The notes under the pieces were generated by a model. That model was not told the DNA's origin. It saw only the letters and a list, made by a program, of their open reading frames with translations, and did no database searches. A DNA stretch of 33,928 bases from F1-60-MAGs163 sp046091165. GTDB taxonomy: Bacteria > Actinomycetota > Thermoleophilia > Solirubrobacterales > Solirubrobacteraceae. Both the position numbers and the translations under genes were made by a program. Of the stretch, positions 1 through 6,734 are shown piece after piece. Position 1 is the first letter of the stretch. Each line of letters begins with the position of its first letter. Location of the stretch: NCBI GenBank assembly GCA_046091165.1, contig JBJTBE010000046.1, positions 1 through 33,928 of the forward strand, given 5' to 3'.

Positions 1-570
1 CTCGCGCTGCTCGCTCACCCCGACCCGCTGCCGGCCCGGGCCGTGGTGCGGCTGGTGGCCACCCGCGGCGGCCGGCGGATCGCCCTGATCGAGGAGATCC
101 CCGAGGCCGCCCCGGCGATCTCCCTGGTGACCGTCGAGCACCTTCCGACCCCCCTGCTCAGGGAGATCAAGTCGCTCTCCTACGCGCCCAACATGCTCGC
201 CACGCGCCTGGCCACAGAGCGCGGCGCCGACGACGCGCTGCTGGTGACGCCCGAGGGCGTGGTCCTCGAGCTCCCGCGCCAGAGCTTCGGCTGCTCGCTG
301 GACGGCGAGAGCCTCGTGACCCCGCCGCTGAGCGCGGGGATCCTCGACTCGATCACCCGCCGCCGCGCGCTGGAGAGCGGCCTGGTGCAGGAGCGCCCGA
401 TCTCGACCGCCGAGCTGGCCGGCGCGACCGAGGCCTTCATCGCCGGGACGTCGATCGAGATCCAGCCGGTCAGCGCGATCGACGGTCGCGAGCTGCCGGC
501 TCCCGGCCCGCTCACCGCCGTGCTGCGCGAGCGCGTCAGCGAGGCGATCGCCGCGGAGCTGGCCCGGTGA
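1..570 (+). CDS. Class IV PLP-dependent aminotransferase / aminodeoxychorismate lyase-like protein, 5' truncated
   Basis: The frame is open from base 1, so the true start lies to the left; the 189 codons seen are the C-terminal two thirds. The sequence matches fold-type IV PLP enzymes (branched-chain aminotransferase, D-amino acid aminotransferase, 4-amino-4-deoxychorismate lyase). It has the stretch with SLSYAPNMLATRLA followed by the DDALLVTPEGVVLE beta-hairpin, then a conserved region ending GILDSITRR. The PLP lysine would normally lie near the start of the visible part (IKSLSY resembles the K-S-x-N/S-Y region). Substrate specificity cannot be read: PabC-like folate synthesis and IlvE-like transamination both fit. 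The stop overlaps the wecB start by 4 bases (GTGA), so the two are probably co-translated. It is not a DegT-type sugar aminotransferase, so it does not fill the missing step of the sugar pathway next door. Confidence 0.8.
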   Translation, partial: LALLAHPDPLPARAVVRLVATRGGRRIALIEEIPEAAPAISLVTVEHLPTPLLREIKSLSYAPNMLATRLATERGADDALLVTPEGVVLELPRQSFGCSLDGESLVTPPLSAGILDSITRRRALESGLVQERPISTAELAGATEAFIAGTSIEIQPVSAIDGRELPAPGPLTAVLRERVSEAIAAELAR

Positions 571-1634
571 AGGTCGTCACCGTAATCGGTAACCGGCCGC
601 AGTTCATCAAGGCCGCCGCGGTTTCCGGGCCGTTGCGCGAAGCCCACGAGGAGCTGCTCGTCCATACCGGCCAGCACTACGACGACGAGCTTTCCACCAT
701 CTTCGTGGAGGAGCTCGGCATCCCCCGGCCCGAGGTGGAGCTGGGTATCGGCGGCGGCACCAACACCGAACAGACCGGCCGTATGCTCGAGGCGCTGGGG
801 CCGCTCCTGGCCTCCGAGGAGCCCGACGCGGTGCTGGTCTACGGGGACACCAACTCCACCCTCGCCGGGGCCCTGGCCGCCGCCCAGGCCCTGGTACCGG
901 TAGCCCACGTGGAGGCCGGGATGCGCTCGGGTGACATGACGATGCCCGAGGAGCTCAACCGGATCCTGACCGACCACGCCTCCGACCTCCTTCTCTGTCC
1001 CTCGCGCGTCGCGGTGGAGAACCTCGCGATCGAGGGCCTCGGCGCCCGCGCCGAGCTGGTCGGCGACGTGATGGTCGATGTGGCCGAGCTGATTCGCCCC
1101 CGTGCGGCCAGGGATTCCGCGCCGTTGGAGGCGGCCGCCGTGCGGCACGGGGAGTACGTGCTCGCCACCGCCCACCGGGCCGCCAACGTCGACGACCCCG
1201 AGCGCCTGGCTCTGCTGGTCGCGCTGCTGGCGGCGGTGCCGGAGACCGTCGTGCTGCCGCTGCACCCGCGCACCCGCGCCCGCCTGGAGGAGGCGGGCCT
1301 GCTCCCGGATCTCGAGGGCGCCGGCGTGAAGCTCCTCCCGCCGCTCGGCTACCCCGCCTTCACCGCGCTGCTGCTCGGGGCCAGGGCGGTGCTGACCGAT
1401 TCCGGCGGCGTGCAGAAGGAGGCCTACCTCGCCGGCATCCCGTGCGTGACGATGCGCGACACCACCGAGTGGGTCGAGACCGTCGAGCTGGGCTGGAACC
1501 GGCTCGTGGACCTCGACGCCGAAAAGGCGCTCGCCGCGCTGCAGGAGGAGCCCTCAGGGGCGCGGCCGGCCGTGTACGGCGACGGGCGCGCCGGCCACCA
1601 CGTGGTACAGGCGATCGGTCAGCTCGCCGGCTGA
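567..1634 (+). CDS. wecB: Non-hydrolysing UDP-N-acetylglucosamine 2-epimerase (WecB/WbpI type)
   Basis: This 355-aa protein is full length for the family. It should interconvert UDP-GlcNAc and UDP-ManNAc, or the 2,3-diacetamido uronic acid analogues in the case of WbpI. Visible hallmarks in order are the N-terminal GNRPQFIK loop, HTGQHYD, YGDTNSTLAGALAA, HVEAGMRS, PEELNR, the TAHRAANVDD segment, HPRTR, and DSGGVQKEA followed by RDTTEWVETVELGWN. E. coli WecB has a TERPE-like sequence where this protein has TEW, and from memory TEW is more usual in WbpI-like epimerases; this is suggestive only. The GTG start overlaps the upstream stop. The 3' end overlaps the convergent dehydrogenase by 16 bases. 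It supplies the precursor for the uronic acid sugar made by the adjacent genes. Confidence 0.93.
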   Translation: MKVVTVIGNRPQFIKAAAVSGPLREAHEELLVHTGQHYDDELSTIFVEELGIPRPEVELGIGGGTNTEQTGRMLEALGPLLASEEPDAVLVYGDTNSTLAGALAAAQALVPVAHVEAGMRSGDMTMPEELNRILTDHASDLLLCPSRVAVENLAIEGLGARAELVGDVMVDVAELIRPRAARDSAPLEAAAVRHGEYVLATAHRAANVDDPERLALLVALLAAVPETVVLPLHPRTRARLEEAGLLPDLEGAGVKLLPPLGYPAFTALLLGARAVLTDSGGVQKEAYLAGIPCVTMRDTTEWVETVELGWNRLVDLDAEKALAALQEEPSGARPAVYGDGRAGHHVVQAIGQLAG

Positions 1635-2890
1635 CCGATGCGCAGGAACGCCACGCCGGCCTGCCGGAACGGCTCGGCCGCGGTGGTGCCGCGGCCGTCC
1701 AGCACCGCCTGCACGCCCGGGTAGTGGGCCGGGTCGAGCGCCGCGTACTCCGGGTGGTCGGCCTGGACGATGATCGCGTCCACCGCGCCGCCGTCCCACG
1801 GCTCGAAGCCCAGCGCCTCGAGCTCGGCGGCGTCGTAGAGGGGATCTGCGGCCACGGCGCGAGCCCCGGCGCCGCGCAGCTCGTCGGCGGCCGGGAAGGC
1901 GCCGCTGAACGCGGTCTCCTTGACCCCGCCACGGTAGGCGACGCCGAGGATGAGCACGGTCTTGTTCTCCAGGCCGCCGATCGCCTCCCCCAGCCGGGCG
2001 ACGGCGTGGGCCGGCATCGCCTCGTTTACCTCGCGCGCGGCGGCCGGCAGCGCCGCGTCAGGGTCGCCCTCGAGGTAGAAGCGCGGGTAGACGGGGATGC
2101 AGTGGCCTCCCACGGCGATTCCCGGCCGGTGGATGTGGCTGAACGGCTGGCTGTTGGCCGCCTCGATCACCCGGTCCACGTTCACGCCTTCCCGCTCGGC
2201 AAAGAGGGCCAGCTCGTTGGCGAAGGCGATGTTGAGGTCGCGGTAGGTGGTCTCGGCGAGCTTGGCCAGCTCGGCCGCCTCGGCCGAGCCCATGCCCCAC
2301 ACCTCGGCGTCGAGGAACTGGCCGTAGAGCTCGACGCCGCGGGCCTCGCCCTCGGCGCTCAGGCCCCCGACGAGCTTGGGGTAGGTGGCCAGGTCGGCGA
2401 AGACGCGGCCGCTGAAGACCCGTTCGGGGCTGAAGACCAGGTGGAAGTCGACTCCCTCGGTCAGCCCGGAGGCCGCTTCCAGTCCGGGTGCGATGCGCCG
2501 GCGCGTGGTCCCGACCGGCACCGTGGTCTCGAAGCTCACCGTCGTGCCGGCCTGCAGGCCGGCGCCGATCGCCTCAGCCACCGCGTCGAGCGCGGCCCAG
2601 TCGGTGGCGCCGTCCTCACGCGTCATCAGCGGCGGCACGGCGATCACGAGGTCGGGCCCCGCGGCCACGGCGGCGGTGGTATCGGCGGTGGCGGTGAGCG
2701 TGCCATCGGCGACCGCGCCGGCGAGCCGCCCGGCCAGCTGCGCTTCGCCGGGGAAGGGCTCCTCGCCGGCGTTGACGGTGGCCACCACCGCCTCGTCGAT
2801 GTCGCAGCCGGTGACGGTGTGGCCGGCTCCCGCGACCTGGACGGCCAGCGGCAGCCCGATCTTGCCCAGGGCGACTACTACGGCGTTCAT
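1619..2890 (-). CDS. wecC: UDP-N-acetyl-hexosamine 6-dehydrogenase (WecC/WbpA-like, UDP-Glc/GDP-Man dehydrogenase family)
   Basis: This 423-aa enzyme oxidises C6 of a UDP-N-acetylhexosamine to the uronic acid, using two NAD+. It has an N-terminal Rossmann fold (ALGKIGLPLA near residues 7-16), the ETTVPVGTT segment near 121, FSPERV near 153, and the catalytic cysteine in GGHCIPVYP at Cys264. The C-terminal UDP-binding domain includes LGVAYRGGVKE. The frame is open upstream, but the protein clearly begins at ATG 2890, which overlaps the Gfo/Idh stop as ATGA. Family members act on UDP-GlcNAc (WbpA) or UDP-ManNAc (WecC), and the sequence alone does not settle which. It runs convergent with wecB, so the 2-epimerase and the 6-dehydrogenase are not in one transcript. 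Confidence 0.92.
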   Translation of the reverse strand: MNAVVVALGKIGLPLAVQVAGAGHTVTGCDIDEAVVATVNAGEEPFPGEAQLAGRLAGAVADGTLTATADTTAAVAAGPDLVIAVPPLMTREDGATDWAALDAVAEAIGAGLQAGTTVSFETTVPVGTTRRRIAPGLEAASGLTEGVDFHLVFSPERVFSGRVFADLATYPKLVGGLSAEGEARGVELYGQFLDAEVWGMGSAEAAELAKLAETTYRDLNIAFANELALFAEREGVNVDRVIEAANSQPFSHIHRPGIAVGGHCIPVYPRFYLEGDPDAALPAAAREVNEAMPAHAVARLGEAIGGLENKTVLILGVAYRGGVKETAFSGAFPAADELRGAGARAVAADPLYDAAELEALGFEPWDGGAVDAIIVQADHPEYAALDPAHYPGVQAVLDGRGTTAAEPFRQAGVAFLRIGQPAS

Positions 2891-3933
2891 GCGCCCGCGC
2901 CCGGCATGGCGGGGGAGACGGTCTGGCCCGAGGCCGCCGACTCCAGCACCGCCTCGGCGCTGGCGATCGTCCCCAGGCCCTCCTCGAGGGTCACCACGTC
3001 GCTCTCCGCGTCGCCGTTCAGCAGCGCCACGAATGCCTCGAGCTGCACCTGCAGCGGCTCGCGGCGGGAGATCGCGTAGCGGGTCATGTCGCCTTCGCTG
3101 ACGCCGCGCAGCGACCGGGTGGCGTCCCACTCGCTGGTGACGCTGCCGTTGGCGTAGAAGGTCAGGTCGGCGGTGAGGGTGTCGGCGACCAGCATCCCCA
3201 GCTCGCCGAGGATCCGGGTGCGGCGCACCTTGGTGGGGGAGAGCCAGTCGACCACGCAGTTGAAGCTCACGTCGCTCTCCAGGTCACCGGTCACCAGCAC
3301 CATGTCCTCGTGCTCGCGGCCCATCCGGTGCTGGGTCTGGGCGGCGAGGCTGCGGATCGGCGCCCCGCCGAGCCAGCGGACGAGGTCGAGGTCGTGGGTG
3401 GCGAGGTCCTTGACCACGCCGACATCGCGGATGCGGTCCGGAAACGGGCCGACTCGCTCGGTGGCGATCAGGAAGAGCTCGCCGAGCTGCCCTTCGCGCA
3501 CACGGCGGCGCAGCTCGATCAGCGCCGGGTTGCAGCGCTCGACGTGGCCGACCGCACCCTTGACGCCCGCCTTCCCGACGACCTCGATCAGTTCGGCGCC
3601 CTCCCCGGCGCTGGCGGCGATCGGCTTCTCGACCAGCACGCTGACCCCGGCGTTCGCGAGCTCGGTCACCGCGGCGAGGTGCTCCTCGGTGGGGACGGCG
3701 ACGGTGGCGAAGTCGGGGGTGCCGGCGTCCAGCAGCTCGGCGATCGAGCCGTAGACCAGCTGCGGGTCGCCGACCGCTCCGTGGAGGTCCCCGGCCGGGT
3801 CGACGGCGCCGGCGAACTCGACGCCCGGGGTGGACTGCAGCAGCCGCGCGTGGTGGCGGCCGATCATCCCGAGCCCGAGGACGGCGCCGCGCAGCGCGCC
3901 GCCGCCGGCACGCGTGGAGTTCGAGGCGGACAC
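2887..3933 (-). CDS. Gfo/Idh/MocA family oxidoreductase (WlbA/WbpB-like nucleotide-sugar dehydrogenase)
   Basis: This 348-aa NAD(P)-dependent oxidoreductase has an N-terminal Rossmann fold with LGLGMIGRHHARLL (about residues 19-32), the family EKP motif at 102-104 (LVEKPIA), GHVERCNPA near 129, and DLATHDLDLVRWLGG, whose histidine and aspartate are expected at the active site. The GHVERxNP sequence and the neighbours suggest a WlbA/WbpB-like enzyme, which oxidises C3 of UDP-GlcNAcA before transamination. The frame extends to 4044, but I chose GTG 3933. Upstream sequence would otherwise lie across the divergent acetyltransferase start, and a -10-like TACCCT sits 9 bases before this GTG. The stop overlaps the start of the 6-dehydrogenase (ATGA), so the two form an operon. 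Confidence 0.87.
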   Translation of the reverse strand: MSASNSTRAGGGALRGAVLGLGMIGRHHARLLQSTPGVEFAGAVDPAGDLHGAVGDPQLVYGSIAELLDAGTPDFATVAVPTEEHLAAVTELANAGVSVLVEKPIAASAGEGAELIEVVGKAGVKGAVGHVERCNPALIELRRRVREGQLGELFLIATERVGPFPDRIRDVGVVKDLATHDLDLVRWLGGAPIRSLAAQTQHRMGREHEDMVLVTGDLESDVSFNCVVDWLSPTKVRRTRILGELGMLVADTLTADLTFYANGSVTSEWDATRSLRGVSEGDMTRYAISRREPLQVQLEAFVALLNGDAESDVVTLEEGLGTIASAEAVLESAASGQTVSPAMPGAGA

Positions 3934-3941
3934 GACGCCAT

Positions 3942-3948
3942 TAGGGTA
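3942..3948. promoter_or_regulatory. Overlapping divergent -10 elements (TAGGGT / TACCCT)
   Basis: TAGGGT on the plus strand (3942-3947) is 7 bases before the acetyltransferase ATG at 3955. TACCCT on the minus strand (3948-3943) is 9 bases before the oxidoreductase GTG at 3933. The two hexamers share five base pairs, so the two transcripts would compete for one polymerase site. Neither gene has a clear Shine-Dalgarno sequence, which fits leaderless transcripts. The call rests on spacing and the recurring pattern in this window. Confidence 0.5.
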
Positions 3949-3954
3949 TCCGGG

Positions 3955-5697
3955 ATGGCCGACCCCGCTGCACCGGGCCTTGTGCTCGATCCGGCCGCCG
4001 AAATCGGCGAAAACGTCGTCTTTGGCGCCAACGTGACCGTCCACGCGGCGGTGCGGCTCGGCGACGGCGTGAGGGTCGGTGACAACGCCGTCCTGGGCAA
4101 GCCCCCGGTCCTCGCCGAGGGCTCGGCCGCCGCCGGCTCCGGCGAGGCCGGGCCTCTCGTCGTGGGCGACGGCGCGGTGATCAGCACCGCGGCGATCGTC
4201 TTCGCCGGCGCCACGATCGGCGCCGGCTCGATCATCGGCGACCAGGCCTACGTGCGCGAGCGGGCGGTGATCGGCGAGGGCTGCGTTATCGGCCGCGGCA
4301 GCTGCGTCGACAACGACGTGACCCTCGGCGACCGGGTCTCGGTCCAGACCGGGGTCTACCTCGCCTCGCGCTCGACGATCGGCAGCGACGCCTTCGTCGG
4401 CCCCGGCGCCACCTTTACCAACGACCGCTTCGTCGACGGCTCCGACGCGCCGCTGGTCGGCCCCACGCTGCGCGACGGGGCCCGCGTGGGCGGAGGTGCG
4501 GTGCTCCTGCCCGGCGTGGAGATCGGCGAAGGCGCCTTCGTCGCCGCCGGCGCCGTGGTCACCGCCAACGTCCCGGCCGGCAAGCTCGCGATCGGCGTCC
4601 CGGCCCGCATCACCGGCGACGCCCCGCCCCGCAGCTCCTCGCGGCCCGGGGACCCGGGGAGATCCCGGCCGGCGCCCCGCTCCTCAGCCCGCCGGGCCGG
4701 ACCCGTTCATCCAGACGATCTGGTCGTTGCCGGGCCCTACCCCGACCAGGTTCACCGGCACGCCGACGAACTCCTCGACGTAGGCGATGTAGTCGAGCGC
4801 GGCCTGGGGGAGGTCCCCAGGCGTGCGCGCCTCGCTGATGTCCTCGCTCCAGCCGGGCAGCTCGGTGTAGACCGGGCTGACGTGATGGAGGACCGACTGG
4901 TGGTAGGGGAAGCTCTCCAGCCGCGCCCCGTCGTCGCCCTCGGCGCTCTCGTAGGCGGTGGCCACCGGCAGCACCTCCTGGCCGCCGAGCACGTCGAGCT
5001 TGGTGATCGAGAGCGCAGTGAGCCCGTTGATCCGCGAGGCGTACTTCAGCGCCACGAGGTCGAGCCAGCCGGTTCGGCGCGGGCGGCCGGTGGTGGTGCC
5101 GAACTCGCCGCCCTTCTCGCGCAGCGCCTCGCCGGCCTCGTCCTCGAGCTCGGTGGGGAAGGGGCCCGAGCCCACGCGGGTGGCGTAGGCCTTGGCCACG
5201 CCCCAGACCTCGCCGATGTCCTTCGGCCCCACGCCGGTGCCCACGCAGGCCGCACCGGCGATCGGGTTGGAGGAGGTGACGAACGGGTAGGTGCCGTGGT
5301 CGATGTCCAGCAGCGCGGCCTGGGCGCCCTCGAAGATCACGTTCGCCCCCGAGTCCAGCGCGTCGTGGATCAGGCTCGTGGTGTCGGCGATGTACTGCTC
5401 CAGGCGGCTGCCGTAGAGCAGGTACTGCTCGGTGATGGTCTGCAGGTCCAGGGCCGGGTCGCGCTCGAAGTCACGCAGCTGCTGGGCCTTGGGCTGCAGC
5501 GCGGCGTAGATCTTCTGCTTGAGGATCTTCTCGTCGAGCATGTCCTGCACGCGGATCCCGAGCCGCAGGGCCTTGTCGGCGTAGCAGGGGCCGATCCCGC
5601 GCCGGGTGGTGCCGATCTCGCGCTTGCCGAGCCTGGCCTCGCCCACCTGGTCGAGCATCAGGTGGTAGGGCATGATCAGGTGCGCGTTGGCGCTTAG
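3955..5697 (+). CDS. UDP-sugar N-acetyltransferase with left-handed beta-helix (WbpD/WlbB-like); frame continues antisense into purA
   Basis: Starting at ATG 3955, residues 1 to about 222 (to about base 4622) are a hexapeptide-repeat acetyltransferase. There are repeated [I/V]-G-x-G/N-[A/V] turns, a loop with TFTNDRF near the active-site region, and the usual closing coil VVTANVPAGKLAIGVPAR. This matches WbpD/WlbB enzymes that N-acetylate the 3-amino group of UDP-GlcNAc3NA. The first in-frame stop is at 5695-5697, so the formal frame continues about 360 codons antisense through purA. That tail has no recognisable domain and is rich in His, Arg, Gly and Val, as antisense frames usually are. 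In the adjacent frame the first stop is at 4781-4783. Either the 3' end has a frameshift or lost stop, or a very long tail is translated. The domain call is firm; the 3' end is not. Confidence 0.7.
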   Translation: MADPAAPGLVLDPAAEIGENVVFGANVTVHAAVRLGDGVRVGDNAVLGKPPVLAEGSAAAGSGEAGPLVVGDGAVISTAAIVFAGATIGAGSIIGDQAYVRERAVIGEGCVIGRGSCVDNDVTLGDRVSVQTGVYLASRSTIGSDAFVGPGATFTNDRFVDGSDAPLVGPTLRDGARVGGGAVLLPGVEIGEGAFVAAGAVVTANVPAGKLAIGVPARITGDAPPRSSSRPGDPGRSRPAPRSSARRAGPVHPDDLVVAGPYPDQVHRHADELLDVGDVVERGLGEVPRRARLADVLAPAGQLGVDRADVMEDRLVVGEALQPRPVVALGALVGGGHRQHLLAAEHVELGDRERSEPVDPRGVLQRHEVEPAGSARAAGGGAELAALLAQRLAGLVLELGGEGARAHAGGVGLGHAPDLADVLRPHAGAHAGRTGDRVGGGDERVGAVVDVQQRGLGALEDHVRPRVQRVVDQARGVGDVLLQAAAVEQVLLGDGLQVQGRVALEVTQLLGLGLQRGVDLLLEDLLVEHVLHADPEPQGLVGVAGADPAPGGADLALAEPGLAHLVEHQVVGHDQVRVGA

Positions 5698-5988
5698 GCG
5701 CAGGTTGGAGGTGTCCACGCCGCGCTCGCGCAGCCCGTCGATCTCCCCGGTGAGTACGGCCGGGTCGACCACGACGCCGTTGCCGATCACGCAGGTGGTG
5801 TCGGGGTAGAGGATCCCGGAGGGGATCAGGTGGAACTTGAAGACCTCGTCGCCGTGGACGATGGTGTGGCCGGCGTTGTTGCCTCCCTGGAAGCGCGCGA
5901 CGACGTCCGCGCGCGCGGCGAGCAGGTCGACGATCTTGCCCTTCCCCTCGTCGCCCCACTGGGCTCCGACGATGACGGTGCTCGGCAT
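4684..5988 (-). CDS. purA: Adenylosuccinate synthetase
   Basis: This 434-aa enzyme joins IMP and aspartate using GTP to give adenylosuccinate, the first committed step to AMP. The N-terminal P-loop QWGDEGKGKIVD (residues 10-21, catalytic Asp13) and NAGHTIV (His near 41) are intact. RRGIGPCYADKA, IFEGAQAALLDID, VGPKDIGEVWGVAKAYATRVG and GRPRRTGWLDLVALKYA follow in the usual order, and the C-terminal loop ends near the stop. Length is typical. It starts at ATG 5988, 23 bases after the DnaC-like gene, with a TAGACT hexamer 9 bases upstream, so it may have its own leaderless promoter as well as read-through from the dnaB operon. Confidence 0.97.
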   Translation of the reverse strand: MPSTVIVGAQWGDEGKGKIVDLLAARADVVARFQGGNNAGHTIVHGDEVFKFHLIPSGILYPDTTCVIGNGVVVDPAVLTGEIDGLRERGVDTSNLRLSANAHLIMPYHLMLDQVGEARLGKREIGTTRRGIGPCYADKALRLGIRVQDMLDEKILKQKIYAALQPKAQQLRDFERDPALDLQTITEQYLLYGSRLEQYIADTTSLIHDALDSGANVIFEGAQAALLDIDHGTYPFVTSSNPIAGAACVGTGVGPKDIGEVWGVAKAYATRVGSGPFPTELEDEAGEALREKGGEFGTTTGRPRRTGWLDLVALKYASRINGLTALSITKLDVLGGQEVLPVATAYESAEGDDGARLESFPYHQSVLHHVSPVYTELPGWSEDISEARTPGDLPQAALDYIAYVEEFVGVPVNLVGVGPGNDQIVWMNGSGPAG

Positions 5989-5997
5989 CCGCAGGTG

Positions 5998-6003
5998 AGT
6001 CTA
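5998..6003 (-). promoter_or_regulatory. -10-like TAGACT before purA
   Basis: TAGACT reads on the minus strand and ends 9 bases before the purA ATG (5988). It lies in the short gap after the DnaC-like gene. No clear -35 is visible. The spacing matches other leaderless-type starts in the window. Confidence 0.5.
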
Positions 6004-6011
6004 GGAGGGGC

Positions 6012-6734
6012 TCAGGCGAGCCGCAGGTCGGCGGCCGGCGGCGGCTCGTCGCGGCGGTCGACGGCCTCGAAGCGCCGGTGGTCGCGGCCGAAGAGCGGCA
6101 CGATCTCGCACATCTCCTCCAGCCGGGAGACCGTGCGCTCGCCGATCTGCGCGGCGAGCTCGTCGCGCTCGAGGTTGGTGGTGACCACGATCGCCTTCTC
6201 GGCCTCGTAGCGGGCGTTGATGATCGAGTAGAGCTGCTCGAGCACCCAGGCGCTGGTCTTCTCGGCCCCGAGGTCGTCGACCTGGAGCAGGTCCACGTCG
6301 GCGAGGCGGTCGAGCAGGCTGACGTAGCTGGCCGTGTTGTCCTCCTCGAAGGTCCCGCGGATCTCCGCCAGGAGCCGCGGCAGGGAGTAGATGGCCACCG
6401 AGTGGCCGGCGTCGATCGCCGCCTGGGAGACGATCATCGCCAGGGTCGTCTTGCCGGTGCCCACGTCGCCGAAGAACCACAGGCCGCGGCCGGCCTCGAG
6501 CCGCTCGTCGAGCTTGCGCACGTAGCGGCGCACCATCTGCACCTGCGCGTCGGGCATCTCGGTTACCGGCGGGCGCTCGAAGGAGGCGCCGCGGTAGCGG
6601 CGGGGGACGACCGCCGAGAGCGAGCTGGCCCGCCGCCGGTTGATCATCGAGACGCGGCAGCGGCACGGCCGGACCCCGCCGGCCTCCTCGTCGTCGATCC
6701 AGCCCGACCCGTCGCAGAGCTCGCAGCGGCTCAC
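6012..6734 (-). CDS. DnaC/DnaI/IstB-like AAA+ ATPase with N-terminal cysteine cluster, putative helicase loader
   Basis: This 240-aa protein has an N-terminal cysteine set (Cys4, Cys7, Cys24, Cys26) suited to zinc binding. An AAA+ domain follows with Walker A GDVGTGKT at 89-96, Walker B LLQVDDLG near 149-156, sensor TTN at 185-187, and an arginine in TVSRLEE near 204 as possible arginine finger. This architecture resembles DnaI/DnaC loaders that place the replicative helicase on DNA. The GTG start at 6734 overlaps the dnaB stop (GTGA) and is preceded by a strong AGGAGGT site, so it is translated with dnaB. Many Actinobacteria are thought to rely on DciA rather than a DnaC-type loader, so adjacency to dnaB is notable. 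Loader function is inferred from family and position; an IstB-like role elsewhere is less likely because no transposase is present. Confidence 0.85.
   Translation of the reverse strand: MSRCELCDGSGWIDDEEAGGVRPCRCRVSMINRRRASSLSAVVPRRYRGASFERPPVTEMPDAQVQMVRRYVRKLDERLEAGRGLWFFGDVGTGKTTLAMIVSQAAIDAGHSVAIYSLPRLLAEIRGTFEEDNTASYVSLLDRLADVDLLQVDDLGAEKTSAWVLEQLYSIINARYEAEKAIVVTTNLERDELAAQIGERTVSRLEEMCEIVPLFGRDHRRFEAVDRRDEPPPAADLRLA

Noticed and set aside
1..570. Class IV PLP protein as the missing sugar aminotransferase (WbpE)
   Set aside because: WbpE belongs to the DegT fold-type I family, while this protein is fold-type IV, so it cannot be counted as that step.
1442..3079. A plus-strand open frame opposite the 6-dehydrogenase
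   Set aside because: Shadow of a well-conserved dehydrogenase; product shows only antisense-like composition.
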